From assembly GCA_016185425.1 (NCBI GenBank), contig JACPNQ010000009.1, positions 124,001-188,000 on the forward strand: a stretch of 64,000 nt of DNA, given 5' to 3'. This document shows positions 26,941 through 35,902 of this stretch, in pieces. The DNA comes from Acidobacteriota bacterium (lineage in GTDB: Bacteria > Acidobacteriota > Terriglobia > Bryobacterales > Bryobacteraceae). Every line of letters begins with the position of its first letter. Positions within the stretch are counted from its first letter, which is position 1. A program made the position numbers and the translations under genes. The notes below the pieces were generated by a model. The model was not told the origin of the DNA. It ran no database searches and saw nothing but the letters and a program-made list of their open reading frames with translations.

Positions 26941-27435
26941 CTCCAGGATCTTCCCGTCCGGCGCTACTGTAACTTCAACGTCCTTCCCGCGCGGGTTTCT
27001 CAACACAACCTCGTAGCCCGCCATTGCGTCCTTCCCGTCCTTCACGTCCGTCATGGCCATGACGGTCTTAATAGAAGCCTTGGGATATTTCGCGCTCACT
27101 GCCTGCCGGACGGCGGCCGGCAGCTCATTGGCCGCGATCTCCTTCTCCCAATTCTGGATCGTACCATCCTCGCTGATATCCGCTTCCAGATTCTGGCCGC
27201 TCTGTCTGAACTCGATGTCGTAGAGAACGATCTTGTTCTCTTTCTCCTTCGACCATTTGTGGATTTCCGGATTGGGAAATCTGGCCGTCAACGCGCTCAT
27301 CACCTTGGCGGGTATTTTGTCGACATTCGCCTTGCCCTTGGACTGAGCAGCGGCAGGGGCTGGACTCAGCAGCACTACGGCGAACACCGTTGCGAACAAC
27401 GCGTTGACCGGGGACTTTAAACTGCTCGAGACCAT
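26920..27435 (-). CDS. Secreted PepSY-like (BLIP-like) protein
   Basis: 171 residues from ATG 27435, chosen for the GGAGG six bases upstream; a longer frame to 27519 overlaps the next gene. A signal peptide (about 1-31) ends in APAAAQ. The mature part has two PepSY-like repeats: KVMSALTARFPNPEIHKWSK followed by YDIEF, ADISEDG, and AVRQAVSAKYPKASIKTV followed by YEVVLRN, VTVAPDG. This family (putative beta-lactamase-inhibitor-like) is periplasmic with unknown function. It is downstream of the DUF1445 hydro-lyase on the same strand but has its own RBS. Confidence 0.8.
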   Translation of the reverse strand: MVSSSLKSPVNALFATVFAVVLLSPAPAAAQSKGKANVDKIPAKVMSALTARFPNPEIHKWSKEKENKIVLYDIEFRQSGQNLEADISEDGTIQNWEKEIAANELPAAVRQAVSAKYPKASIKTVMAMTDVKDGKDAMAGYEVVLRNPRGKDVEVTVAPDGKILEDSGRKK

Positions 27436-27488
27436 CGGTGCCTCCATATACTGCGATGCGGTGATTACGATACCAGATTGCATACAGA

Positions 27489-28259
27489 TCAGGCGAGCTG
27501 ATCCGTTACGAACATGCAACCGGGGCTGTGCGTAATGACGATTTCAAGTTTCGCTTGTGTCAAGACGACTTGCGTTGTGACGCCACATGCCCAAAAGACC
27601 GGCACCTCACCCTCGCGCACTGTGACGCGGTCGCCAAAATCGGGGCGATCGAGATCCGAAATTCCAATTGCCGTGGAATCGCCAAAATGAACGGGAGTTC
27701 CGTGCGCATTCGGGTAGCGGGAGGTAATGAGAATCGCCTCAATCGCTTGCCGTGGTGTAAGGGGCCGCATTGTCACAACCAAGGGGCCAGCGAATGGACC
27801 CGCGGGAGTGCATGGCATGTTGGTCCGGTACATGGGGACGTTACAACGTTCCTCAATATGACGAACTGGCAGGCCCGCTCGCTGCATGGCGGACTCGAAG
27901 CTGAATGAGCAGCCGAGGAGGAAGGTGACCAGATCCGAGCGCCAGAGGTGGGCGATATCTGTCAACTCCTCTACCAGCACGCCATGCCGGTAAACGGCGT
28001 ACTTTGGGATGTCGGTACGGATATCGGATCCCGGTGCAGTGTTGCGCGGCTCCCACGAACCCGGATCGGTCACTTCCAGAAGTGGACACGGTTTGGGATT
28101 CCATTCACAGAAGCGGAGGAAGTCGCCGGCCAGCCTTTCCGGAAGAATGACTATGTTGGCTTGGAGGTAATCCGGCGCGAGACCGCACGTGGGTCCTGTT
28201 AAGAGGCCAGAACGAGCCTGCGCGCGAACATCGGCGCCACTCAATGAATTCGTGCTCAT
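27489..28259 (-). CDS. Putative hydro-lyase, DUF1445 (YcsI / D-glutamate cyclase family)
   Basis: 256 residues, full length for the family. Characteristic blocks are GLAPDYLQANIVILP near the N-terminus, DIPKYAVYRHG, FLLGCSFSFESAMQRAGLPV, MYRTNMPC, AGPFAGPLVVTMRP and GDSTAIGISDLDRPDFGD, ending VFWACGVTTQVV and ITHSPGCMFVTD. Members are annotated as hydro-lyases, with D-glutamate cyclisation shown for relatives. The ATG overlaps the stop of the MFS gene (28256-28259), so both are one operon. The transporter may import the substrate. Confidence 0.9.
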   Translation of the reverse strand: MSTNSLSGADVRAQARSGLLTGPTCGLAPDYLQANIVILPERLAGDFLRFCEWNPKPCPLLEVTDPGSWEPRNTAPGSDIRTDIPKYAVYRHGVLVEELTDIAHLWRSDLVTFLLGCSFSFESAMQRAGLPVRHIEERCNVPMYRTNMPCTPAGPFAGPLVVTMRPLTPRQAIEAILITSRYPNAHGTPVHFGDSTAIGISDLDRPDFGDRVTVREGEVPVFWACGVTTQVVLTQAKLEIVITHSPGCMFVTDQLA

Positions 28260-29587
28260 GGTGCGTTTTTGAGGACGGGCACGTTGCGTAGGCGAAGGGC
28301 CAGAATCATACCGGCCAGCGGCACCAGGGCCAATAGAAGGAATCCGGTTTGGAAGTTGCCGCTGGCATTGTTAAGGAGACCGATCGCATAGGGACCAGCG
28401 AAACCACTCAGATTCCCCAACGAATTGATGAGCCCGATCCCGCCTGCCGCCGCGGCACCGGACAGGAACTTCGACGGCAGAGGCCAGAACGGCCCATGAC
28501 TACTGAGGAGGGCCGCGTTGGCGATCGTCAGGAATAAGACCGTAAGAATCGGCCCCTGCACCAGCGCGCACCCGAGAAACCCGAGGGCGGCAACAGCGGA
28601 AACAGCCGCGATGTGCAGACACCGCTCTCCGGTACGGTCTGAGTGCGCCGCGACCATTACCATCGCGATCATGGCAGCGAGACTTGGAATCGCCGAGACG
28701 AAACCGACCTGTAAGTTAGTTAACCCTGAGAAGCCGCGGACAATTTGCGGCAGCCAAAGGCTGAGCGCGTATTGGCCAAACGAAGCGCTGAGAAATATGA
28801 GCAGACCCAACTGCCACACGATTGGATTGGAGAGCGCCTGGGTGACGCTGAAGCTATGACGTTCCAGGCACTGGTTCCTCTCGACAGACAAACGGTCTGT
28901 CAGCCACTTGCGTTGTTCCGGCCGCAACCATGCGGCATTCTCCGGCCGATCGGGTAAGAATCGCCAGACGGCCACACCAAGCAAGACGGCCGGAAGGCCC
29001 TCCAGGAGAAACAGCCACTGCCATCCCTTGAGGTCTAGCCATCCATCCAGGCCGAGCAGGGCGCCGGATACCGGTCCGCCGATTATTCCCGAGGCAGGGA
29101 TGGCCGTCATGAATCGAGCGATGGCGCGAGCGCGAGCCTCGTTCGGATACCATCCGCTGAGATAGAAGATGATACCCGGGAAAAAACCGGCCTCCGCGAT
29201 GCCGAGTAAGAACCGCAGCACATAGAAGCTCAGCGGCCCCTGGACGAACATCATGCCGGCGGCGATGAGTCCCCATGTGACCATGATTCGCGCGATCCAA
29301 AGCCGTGCCCCTGTGCGGGCCAGGATGAGATTGCTCGGCACTTCAAAGATTGAATACCCGATGAAGAATATGCCACCGCCGAAGCCGTAGACGGCGGGGC
29401 TCAGACCGAGGTCGTGATTCATTTGCAACGCGGCGAAACCGACATTCACCCGGTCCAGGAAGGAGACGACATACAGAACGAATAGAAACGGGATGAGCCG
29501 CCGGCTTACGGCGCGGAGTGTGGAATGTTCGAGCGTCGACTCGTGGTTGACTAAGCCAGATGATGAATCGCGGCCGTTTAGATTCAA
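28256..29587 (-). CDS. MFS transporter, anion:cation symporter (ACS) type
   Basis: 443 residues, 12 predicted helices. N-terminal LIPFLFVLYVVSFLDRVNVG with the helix-1 Asp-Arg, the IGYSIFEVPSNLIL helix-2 pattern and RFLLGIAEAGFFPGIIFYLS are typical of ACS carriers for organic anions such as tartrate, phthalate, hexuronate or glucarate. The loop LPDRPENAAWL between helices 6 and 7 is also family-typical. Coupled by a four-base overlap to the DUF1445 hydro-lyase, suggesting uptake of a hydroxy- or amino-acid that the enzyme processes. The substrate cannot be read from sequence. Confidence 0.9.
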   Translation of the reverse strand: MNLNGRDSSSGLVNHESTLEHSTLRAVSRRLIPFLFVLYVVSFLDRVNVGFAALQMNHDLGLSPAVYGFGGGIFFIGYSIFEVPSNLILARTGARLWIARIMVTWGLIAAGMMFVQGPLSFYVLRFLLGIAEAGFFPGIIFYLSGWYPNEARARAIARFMTAIPASGIIGGPVSGALLGLDGWLDLKGWQWLFLLEGLPAVLLGVAVWRFLPDRPENAAWLRPEQRKWLTDRLSVERNQCLERHSFSVTQALSNPIVWQLGLLIFLSASFGQYALSLWLPQIVRGFSGLTNLQVGFVSAIPSLAAMIAMVMVAAHSDRTGERCLHIAAVSAVAALGFLGCALVQGPILTVLFLTIANAALLSSHGPFWPLPSKFLSGAAAAGGIGLINSLGNLSGFAGPYAIGLLNNASGNFQTGFLLLALVPLAGMILALRLRNVPVLKNAP

Positions 29588-29667
29588 GACTCACCTCGAC
29601 ACGTGATTCGCCGCGGATGGCGACTCGGGGTCCAAGGATACACTACGCGATCGGAGTTGTCTCGGGC

Positions 29668-30057
29668 TTAGTAGACCAGCCACACACCCGGCGTGGCGAC
29701 TTCGAGGAGATGGCCGTCGGGATCGCGGAAGTATAGGGATTCGCCGCCGCGCTCCCACTTTTGCCGCTTCTCGATTTCGATGCCGTTGGCAGCGAGCCAG
29801 GATTCCCAATCCGCAAGGGCCGTTGCCGGAATGGAGAAGGCAACATGGAGCCGGCCATCGCCGTCGGTATCATCGGTGCCACCTTTACGGAATAGGAGAA
29901 GCACCGTACCGTTCGGAACGGCCATGGCGCACAGCCGGTCGAAGTCCGCGATGCATTCGAAGCCGAAGACCCGGTTGTAGAACTCGACGGAGCGCTTGGG
30001 ATCGTCAACGTAAAGAGCCGACTCGAGAAGGCCGCCTAACGCGGGGACACGGGACAT
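29668..30057 (-). CDS. VOC-family (glyoxalase/bleomycin-resistance) protein
   Basis: 129 residues forming the two beta-alpha-beta-beta-beta modules of the vicinal-oxygen-chelate fold: LESALYVDDPKRSVEFYNRV, then VLLLFRKGG, LHVAFSIP, ANGIEIEK and SLYFRDPDGHLLEVATPGVW. The metal-ligand pattern His in HVAF and Glu in LLEVA is present. Function within VOC (dioxygenase, lyase or resistance) is undefined. It lies six bases downstream of the unknown 30064 gene on the same strand and may be co-transcribed with it. Confidence 0.85.
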   Translation of the reverse strand: MSRVPALGGLLESALYVDDPKRSVEFYNRVFGFECIADFDRLCAMAVPNGTVLLLFRKGGTDDTDGDGRLHVAFSIPATALADWESWLAANGIEIEKRQKWERGGESLYFRDPDGHLLEVATPGVWLVY

Positions 30058-30063
30058 GGCCGC

Positions 30064-30453
30064 CTACTGCACGCGGGTCTGCACGGGCATCGCGGCGAAC
30101 TCGTCGTCGGTGGCGCGGGCGGGCGGCTTACGGCGCAGCCCCTCTCTCGCGATGGAGAGAGAGCGCTCAGCGGCGCGAATGGCGGCGTGATACGTGCTCT
30201 CAGCGCCTCGGATATCCTCCGCTTTTATACCGCTGTGGACGAAGTGATCGAAGAAGCGCTCATAGCGTTCGAGCTTAAAGCGAGCGTGGATGATCGTGTC
30301 GCAATCGAACTCTTCCACGATGCTCGCGGGCTGCCATTGGCCACGGACTTCCCGCGTGATCTGATCGATACGCTTGACTGTCTCGCCGGGCAGGAGCGTG
30401 ATCGCGATGTGGCCGATGCGGGCCGTTTTCGACTTCGGGAACCGGGCGGGCAT
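30064..30453 (-). CDS. Hypothetical protein
   Basis: 129 residues, not recognised. It is soluble and charged, without signal peptide or membrane segment. A compact middle (about 30-95) reads as alternating strands and helices: ITLLPGETVKRIDQITREVR, then WQPASIVEEFDCDTIIHARF and RFFDHFVHSG. A basic tail RKPPARATDDEF follows. It lies 17 bases downstream of the sulfatase stop and 6 bases upstream of the VOC gene on the same strand, so these three may form an operon. Confidence 0.6.
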   Translation of the reverse strand: MPARFPKSKTARIGHIAITLLPGETVKRIDQITREVRGQWQPASIVEEFDCDTIIHARFKLERYERFFDHFVHSGIKAEDIRGAESTYHAAIRAAERSLSIAREGLRRKPPARATDDEFAAMPVQTRVQ

Positions 30454-30470
30454 GGGTGAGCCTTATTATT

Positions 30471-31829
30471 CTAATCGGTTTTCGGCGCGGATTTCTGTAC
30501 AGCTTCCAACCACGCTTTTGCTTCCGCTTCGAGAGCGGCGGCAACGCCGGCGAACTGACGGCGGAGATTCGATTTTTCTCCGGGATCCTGTTCGAGATTG
30601 GCGAGGAAAACGCCGTCTTCGCCGGTGATTGGTTTACGGCCGTTCGCCGCGCCGTCCGCGTTGTAGCCGTTCAGCGTCAGCTTCCATTGGCCTTTGCGAA
30701 TCGCCAGTTGCGGATTGTTGTGCCAATGAAGCGGTGGACGATTGGTGACTTCGCCTCTGGTGATTGCGGGCCAAAGATTCGTGCCGTCAAAGTGATCCTT
30801 CGGCATTGCGGGGAGACCGGCGGCAGCGAGAATCGTCGGCGCAAGATCGTAGTGCGCGGCGATCTGCGACGTAGTGCGGCCGGCAGGCACATGGCCGGGC
30901 CAGCTCATGATTGCGGGCACATGGATGCCGCCATCGAAGAGGCTGAACTTGTAGCCGCGGAACCCGCGGTTGTGGCCGGCCGTGGCGGGCTGGCCGTTGA
31001 GACCGGCGCGGGGTTCGGTGGTGGCGCCGTTGTCGGCGGTGAAGATGACCAGAGTATCCTTCTCGATATTCTGCTGGCGGAGCTGGGCGCGGAGCTCGCC
31101 GATGCCATCGTCGACGGCGGAGATCATCGCGGCGTAGACGCGCCGTTCCATGGGGAGATGTTGGAAGCGCTCGATGTATTTTTTCGGCGCGTGCATGGGG
31201 TAGTGGGGCGCATTGTAGGTGAGGTAGAGGAAGAACGGCCTGGCGCCGGCGCGCTGGATGAACTGCTTCGCCTCGGCGGTGATGCGTTCGGTGAGGTATT
31301 GGCCGTCCTCGAAGACCTCTTCACGGTTGCGGTAGAGGTCGTGGAAGTTGACGGTCTTGGGCTCGCCCCAGTAGTAGCGGTGGGAATAGAAATCGACGCA
31401 GCCGGCGTGGAAGCCGTAGAACGAATCGAAGCCGTGGTCGAGCGGACTGTTGGAGTTGGCAACACCCAAGTGCCATTTGCCGATGGCGGCAGTGGTGTAG
31501 CCGTGCGGTTTGACAAGCGCGGCGATCGTTTTTTCGCTCTGTGGAAGTTGAGGACCGTTTGCCGGTACACCGGCGCGGATGGGATGGCGGCCGGTGAGCA
31601 GTCCGGCGCGGGAAGGGGCGCACATGGCGGCGTTGGCATACCAGTTTGTGAAGAGCGTGCCCTCCCGTGCAAGGGCGTCAATGTTGGGGGTGAGGATGTC
31701 CTTGGAGCCGTAGCAGGAGAGGTCTCCGGAGCCATGGTCGTCGGTGACGATGACGATGATGTTGGGGCGGCGCTGCTGGGCCTGAAGGGACGACAGGGCG
31801 GCAGCGGAGAGGAATTGCCGGCGGTTCAT
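30471..31829 (-). CDS. Sulfatase (formylglycine-dependent), Tat-exported
   Basis: 452 residues from ATG 31829; the frame is open further to 32108, but that part overlaps the divergent aroC. The signal MNRRQFLSAAALSSLQAQ is twin-arginine-like. The mature enzyme begins RPNIIVIVTDDHGSGDLSCY with metal-binding Asp-Asp. The sulfatase signature CAPSRAGLLTGRHP has the Cys that an FGE enzyme would convert to formylglycine. FTADNGA and GFRGYKFSLFDGGIHVP are the C-terminal motifs. Predicted to release sulfate from glycans or small esters in the periplasm. Starts 40 bases from divergent aroC. Confidence 0.93.
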   Translation of the reverse strand: MNRRQFLSAAALSSLQAQQRRPNIIVIVTDDHGSGDLSCYGSKDILTPNIDALAREGTLFTNWYANAAMCAPSRAGLLTGRHPIRAGVPANGPQLPQSEKTIAALVKPHGYTTAAIGKWHLGVANSNSPLDHGFDSFYGFHAGCVDFYSHRYYWGEPKTVNFHDLYRNREEVFEDGQYLTERITAEAKQFIQRAGARPFFLYLTYNAPHYPMHAPKKYIERFQHLPMERRVYAAMISAVDDGIGELRAQLRQQNIEKDTLVIFTADNGATTEPRAGLNGQPATAGHNRGFRGYKFSLFDGGIHVPAIMSWPGHVPAGRTTSQIAAHYDLAPTILAAAGLPAMPKDHFDGTNLWPAITRGEVTNRPPLHWHNNPQLAIRKGQWKLTLNGYNADGAANGRKPITGEDGVFLANLEQDPGEKSNLRRQFAGVAAALEAEAKAWLEAVQKSAPKTD

Positions 31830-31869
31830 GATGGGAATTTTATAGCAAGAGTGAGAGAATGGAAGGTTC

Positions 31870-33042
31870 ATGTTTCGTTTCGAGACTGCCGGCGAGTCGC
31901 ACGGCGAATGTTTAGTTGCGACCTTAACGGGTCTTCCTTCTGGCGTTCCGGTTTCGCTGGAGCGCATCAATCGCGAGCTTTGGCGGCGGCAGCAGGGATT
32001 TGGCCGCGGCGGGCGGATGAAGATTGAGACCGACACCGTCGAGATTGTCGCGGGTGTGCGGCATTCGCAGACAATCGGCGCACCGGTTGCGATGATTATC
32101 CGCAACAAGGACTGGAAGAACTGGACCGGGCCGATGGCCGTCGAGGACTTCGAGGGGAGCGAGGAAAAGCGGAAGAAAGTGCTGCGGCCGCGCCCGGGTC
32201 ATGCGGATCTGGCGGGCATGATCAAGTACAACTACCACGATGCGCGCTACATTTTGGAGCGGGCCAGCGCGCGCGAGACGACAGCGCGGGTGGCCGTGGG
32301 CGCGGTGGCGAAGGAGCTGCTTCGGGAGTTCGGGATCACGGTGTTGAGCCATGTGATCGCGGTGGGTCCGGAGAAGCTGGGGCGGCAGGCAACGTGGGAT
32401 GAGCTGGTGGCGTTGTCGCTAAAGGACGAGGTGTTGCTGGGATGTGTGGATGCCGAGGCGGAGCAGCGGATGAAGGCCGTTGTGGATGAGGCCTATCGGA
32501 CGGGCGACACGGTGGGCGGGATTTTTGAGGTAGTGGCACACGGACTGCCTGTGGGGCTGGGTTCGCACATTACGTGGGACGCGCGGCTGGACGGAAAGCT
32601 GGCACAGGCGATCGTGTCGATACAGGCGGTGAAGGGCGTGGAGATCGGATTTGCCGAAGAGGGAGCGATGTCGTTCGGCTCTCAAGTGCAGGACACGATT
32701 CATTACGACAAAGAAGGCAGGAAATTTTTCCGCGGAGCGAACCGGGCCGGTGGCTTGGAAGGCGGCATGACGAACGGGCAGGACCTGTTTGTGCGCGGGT
32801 TTTTGAAGCCGATTTCGACGTTGCGGCGCCCGCTGGAATCGGTCGATATCGTGACGCGAGAGGCGGAGAAGGCGGCCTATGAGCGGAGCGATGTGGCGGT
32901 AGTGCCGGCGGCTGGCGTAATTGGCGAGGCTATGGTGGCAATCGTGCTGGCGCAGGCGTTTCTGGAGAAGTTCGGCGGCGATTCAATGGAGGAAACACGC
33001 CGGAATTATGATGGGTATCAGGAGCAGGTGCGGAACTTCTAA
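31870..33042 (+). CDS. aroC: Chorismate synthase
   Basis: Last step of the shikimate pathway: converts 5-enolpyruvylshikimate-3-phosphate to chorismate using reduced FMN. 390 residues. Signatures are FRFETAGESHGECLVATLTG at the N-terminus, RPGHADLAGMIKYNYHDARY, ERASARETTARVAVGAVAK, and near the C-terminus RPLESVDIVTREAEKAAYER. It is the first gene of a tight run aroC-def-fmt-argJ. Its TAA shares one base with the def start. Confidence 0.96.
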   Translation: MFRFETAGESHGECLVATLTGLPSGVPVSLERINRELWRRQQGFGRGGRMKIETDTVEIVAGVRHSQTIGAPVAMIIRNKDWKNWTGPMAVEDFEGSEEKRKKVLRPRPGHADLAGMIKYNYHDARYILERASARETTARVAVGAVAKELLREFGITVLSHVIAVGPEKLGRQATWDELVALSLKDEVLLGCVDAEAEQRMKAVVDEAYRTGDTVGGIFEVVAHGLPVGLGSHITWDARLDGKLAQAIVSIQAVKGVEIGFAEEGAMSFGSQVQDTIHYDKEGRKFFRGANRAGGLEGGMTNGQDLFVRGFLKPISTLRRPLESVDIVTREAEKAAYERSDVAVVPAAGVIGEAMVAIVLAQAFLEKFGGDSMEETRRNYDGYQEQVRNF

Positions 33043-33554
33043 TGATTCTGGAGATCAGGAAATACGGCGATCCGGTATTGGAGACGCGGTGCGGGAAGGT
33101 AACGAATTTTGGCACGCCGGAGTTGGAGAAGCTTGTTGGAGACATGTTTGAAACGATGTACGCCAACAAGGGCGTGGGCCTGGCGGCGCCGCAGGTGGGC
33201 TTGCTGCACCAGTTGACGGTGATCGACACGTCGGCCGGAGAGGATCCGGAGGCGAAGCTGGTGCTGATCAATCCGGAGATCGTTTCGTTGGAAGGACAGC
33301 AAATCGGGGAAGAGGGATGCCTGAGCATTCCCGGCTTCCGGGAAGATGTGCGGCGGGCCATGTCGGCGAAGGTAAAGGCGTTCGATGTGAAGGGCGAGGC
33401 GTTTGAGATCACCGGCGAAGAACTATTGGCGCGGGCTCTGCAGCACGAGATTGATCATTTACACGGAATCCTGTTTTTGAAGCATCTGTCTCCGTTGAAG
33501 CGGGACTTGATCCGGCGGAAGATCTCGAAGCTTGTGAAGGCCGGCGAGTGGTAG
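33042..33554 (+). CDS. def: Peptide deformylase
   Basis: Removes the formyl group from the N-terminal Met of new proteins; a metal (iron/zinc) hydrolase. 170 residues with all three motifs: GVGLAAPQVG (motif I), EEGCLSIPG (Cys metal ligand), and QHEIDHLHG (HExxH with two His ligands and catalytic Glu). The start overlaps the aroC stop by one base and the end overlaps the fmt GTG by seven bases. Pairing with fmt, which adds the formyl group, is common. Confidence 0.96.
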   Translation: MILEIRKYGDPVLETRCGKVTNFGTPELEKLVGDMFETMYANKGVGLAAPQVGLLHQLTVIDTSAGEDPEAKLVLINPEIVSLEGQQIGEEGCLSIPGFREDVRRAMSAKVKAFDVKGEAFEITGEELLARALQHEIDHLHGILFLKHLSPLKRDLIRRKISKLVKAGEW

Positions 33555-34477
33555 TCGTTTTTATGGGGACGCCGCGGTTTGCGGTGCCTTCACTCGAAGC
33601 GTTGGTGGAGGCGGGGCATACCGTGGCCGCGGTGTACACGCAGCCGGACCGGCCGAAGGGGCGTGGCCAGGAATTGGGCGCGTCTCCTGTGAAGGAAGCG
33701 GCGCTGCGATTGGGATTGCCGGTGCATCAGCCGGAGCGGATACGGCGGCCGGAGGTGGTTGCCGGGCTTGGTTCGTTTGGCGCGAAGGTAATGGTGGTCG
33801 TCGGGTACGGGCAGATTCTTCCGCAGTCCGTGATTGATCTGGCGCCGTTGGGGATTATCAACGTACACGCATCGCTGCTGCCGGCCTATCGCGGAGCGGC
33901 GCCTATTCAATGGGCGATTGCGAATGGCGAGACCGAGACTGGCGTCACAACGATGAAGATCGACGCGGGGCTGGACACGGGCGATATGCTTCGAAAGGCG
34001 GAGACTTCGATTGGGCCGGAGGAGACAGCGCCGGAGCTGTCGGAGCGGCTGGCGGTGATGGGCGCGGAGCTTTTGATTGAGACGTTGGAGATGGTGGAGC
34101 GGGGGCAGATAGTGCCGGAGCCACAGGATCATTCCGCGGCGACGTTGGCACCGATCTTGAAGAAAGAAGATGGCGTGGTGGATTGGTCGGCGCCGGCTTC
34201 GGTGATCCATAACCGGCTGCGGGGGTTTACGCCTTGGCCGGGGGCGGCCACGACGTTTCGCGGGGCGGGGCTGAAGGTGTTGTCGGCGCGGGTTGTTGAC
34301 GGAGCTGGATTGCCGCCGGGACGGTTGGCGATGCGGGATCGCAAATTGACAGTAGCGTGCGGCGAAGGGACTGCGTTGGAGCTGCTGGAAGTGCAGCCGG
34401 AGGGGCGGAAGCGCGTGGACGGCGCAAGTTTCGCCAATGGTGCGCGGTTGTTAGAGAATGAGTTTCTGGGAAAATAA
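33548..34477 (+). CDS. fmt: Methionyl-tRNA formyltransferase
   Basis: Transfers formyl from 10-formyl-tetrahydrofolate to initiator Met-tRNA. 309 residues from GTG 33548 (VVVFMGTPRFAVPSLEAL). Motifs are NVHASLLPAYRGAAPIQWAI with the catalytic Asn/His region, GETETGVTTMKIDAGLDTGD, and a C-terminal tRNA-binding OB-like domain (about 205-305, FTPWPGAATTFRG). The translational overlap with def fits co-expression of the formylation/deformylation cycle. Confidence 0.96.
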   Translation: MVVVFMGTPRFAVPSLEALVEAGHTVAAVYTQPDRPKGRGQELGASPVKEAALRLGLPVHQPERIRRPEVVAGLGSFGAKVMVVVGYGQILPQSVIDLAPLGIINVHASLLPAYRGAAPIQWAIANGETETGVTTMKIDAGLDTGDMLRKAETSIGPEETAPELSERLAVMGAELLIETLEMVERGQIVPEPQDHSAATLAPILKKEDGVVDWSAPASVIHNRLRGFTPWPGAATTFRGAGLKVLSARVVDGAGLPPGRLAMRDRKLTVACGEGTALELLEVQPEGRKRVDGASFANGARLLENEFLGK

Positions 34478-35657
34478 CGTGAACTTACCGCTTGGGTATC
34501 GCTATTCGGCTCTGTATGCTGGAATTCGCAAGGCAACGAAGAACGACCTGTCGCTGATCGTGTCCGATGTGCCGGCGGCGGCGGCGGGCGTGTTCACGCA
34601 GAACAAGGCGATGGCCGCGCCGGTGATTTTGTCGAAGAAGAATTTAGAGGCGACGGGCGGTGTGGCACGGGCGATCTTGACCAACGCGGGCAATGCGAAT
34701 TGCGCGACGCGAACCGGGATGAAAGTCGCCACAGAGACGACGCGGGCGGTGGCGAAGGGGTTGAAGATCGCCGCGGCGCAGGTGCTGCCGGCTTCGACAG
34801 GCGTGATCGGCGTGGAGTTGGATTCGTCGAAGATCACGTCGAATGTGAGTTCGCTGGTGGCGGGGTTGGGGCCTGACCGCTTTGAGGATGTGGCCGGCGC
34901 GATCATGACCACGGATCTGGTGCCGAAGAAGGCCTATGCGTCACTGGCCGTGAAGGGCGGGACGATTCACCTGGCGGGAACGACGAAGGGGTCTGGGATG
35001 ATTCAGCCGCTGATGGCGACGACGCTGGGCTACATCATGACGGATGCGGCGTTGACGACGGGCGAGTTACAGCGAATGTTACGCAAAGCCGCGGACCGCA
35101 GTTACAACGCGATGAGTGTGGATGGGGATACTTCGACGAACGATTCGGTGTACCTGCTGGCGAACGGAGCGAGCGGGTTGACGATGTCGGCCGGGGATAA
35201 GGCGTTGTTTGCGCAGGCGCTGAATGTGTTGATGGAAGACCTCGCGAAGCAGATCGCTCGCGACGGTGAGGGCGCGAAGAAACTGGTGACGATCGATGTC
35301 GAGGGGACGCGATCCGACAAGGAAGCGATGCGGATTGCGCGGGTGATTGGAAATTCGCCGCTGGTGAAGACAGCGATTGCGGGAAGCGATCCGAATTGGG
35401 GCCGTATCATGATGGCGGCGGGGAATGCGGGCGTGGATTTCGAGTTGAAGAACGTCGATATCCGGATGCAGGGATTGCTGGTGTGCAAGGGCGGATTGGC
35501 GAAGGACTTTTCGGAAGTTGAATTGACGAAGATGCTGGACGAGCCGGATTGCCATATTTCGTTTTCGATCAGGGGGGATGGACGGGGAAGGGCGCGGTTT
35601 TATACGTGCGACTTTACGGAAGGGTATATCCAGATCAATGGGAGCTACCGGACGTAA
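34458..35657 (+). CDS. argJ: Bifunctional glutamate N-acetyltransferase / ornithine acetyltransferase
   Basis: Recycles acetyl from N-acetylornithine to glutamate in arginine synthesis. 399 residues from ATG 34458, which overlaps fmt by 20 bases; GTG 34479, seven codons later with GGGA upstream, is an equally plausible start. Family blocks: FTQNKAMAAPVILSKK, LTNAGNANCATRTG, LPASTGVIGVEL, and the self-cleavage site within KGSGMIQPLMATTLGYIMTD, where Thr of MATT becomes the new N-terminus and nucleophile. The end is ICGDxGxGxAxFxxC-like (RGDGRGRARFYTCDFTEGY). Last gene of the aroC-def-fmt-argJ run. Confidence 0.95.
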   Translation: MSFWENNVNLPLGYRYSALYAGIRKATKNDLSLIVSDVPAAAAGVFTQNKAMAAPVILSKKNLEATGGVARAILTNAGNANCATRTGMKVATETTRAVAKGLKIAAAQVLPASTGVIGVELDSSKITSNVSSLVAGLGPDRFEDVAGAIMTTDLVPKKAYASLAVKGGTIHLAGTTKGSGMIQPLMATTLGYIMTDAALTTGELQRMLRKAADRSYNAMSVDGDTSTNDSVYLLANGASGLTMSAGDKALFAQALNVLMEDLAKQIARDGEGAKKLVTIDVEGTRSDKEAMRIARVIGNSPLVKTAIAGSDPNWGRIMMAAGNAGVDFELKNVDIRMQGLLVCKGGLAKDFSEVELTKMLDEPDCHISFSIRGDGRGRARFYTCDFTEGYIQINGSYRT

Positions 35658-35902
35658 GCGCATCTCCGGGGAGCTCGGCGGGATGCCGCGCAAATTGTTT
35701 ATTGGGGGAGTGCGCGAAGGCGATTGGGCATTTGCGGGCGGCGGCGCTGCACGCGGCGGGGCAATTGCGTGGGCGGCCGATGGTGCCGGTGCTGCGGGCG
35801 GCACTGGAATCCGCGGCGACCGATTCGACATCTGTATATGAAGAAGGAGACGTTGCACGTTTTGCGCGGGAGATACTCGCAGCGAGGTGCTAGCCTGAAG
35901 TT
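35658..35902. other. Spacer between argJ and the LolD-like gene; no firm gene
   Basis: 245 bases. One forward frame ending at 35893 keeps a coding-like third-position bias and reads HLRAAALHAAGQLRGRPMVP then VARFAREILAARC, but it has no plausible start or recognisable domain. It could be a short unrecognised gene or decayed sequence. Confidence 0.35.

Noticed and set aside
30456..32027. A 523-codon plus-strand frame opposite the sulfatase
   Set aside because: It is antisense to a sulfatase with intact signature, runs into aroC and shows no domain; Gly/Val/Ala-rich shadow of GC-biased codons.
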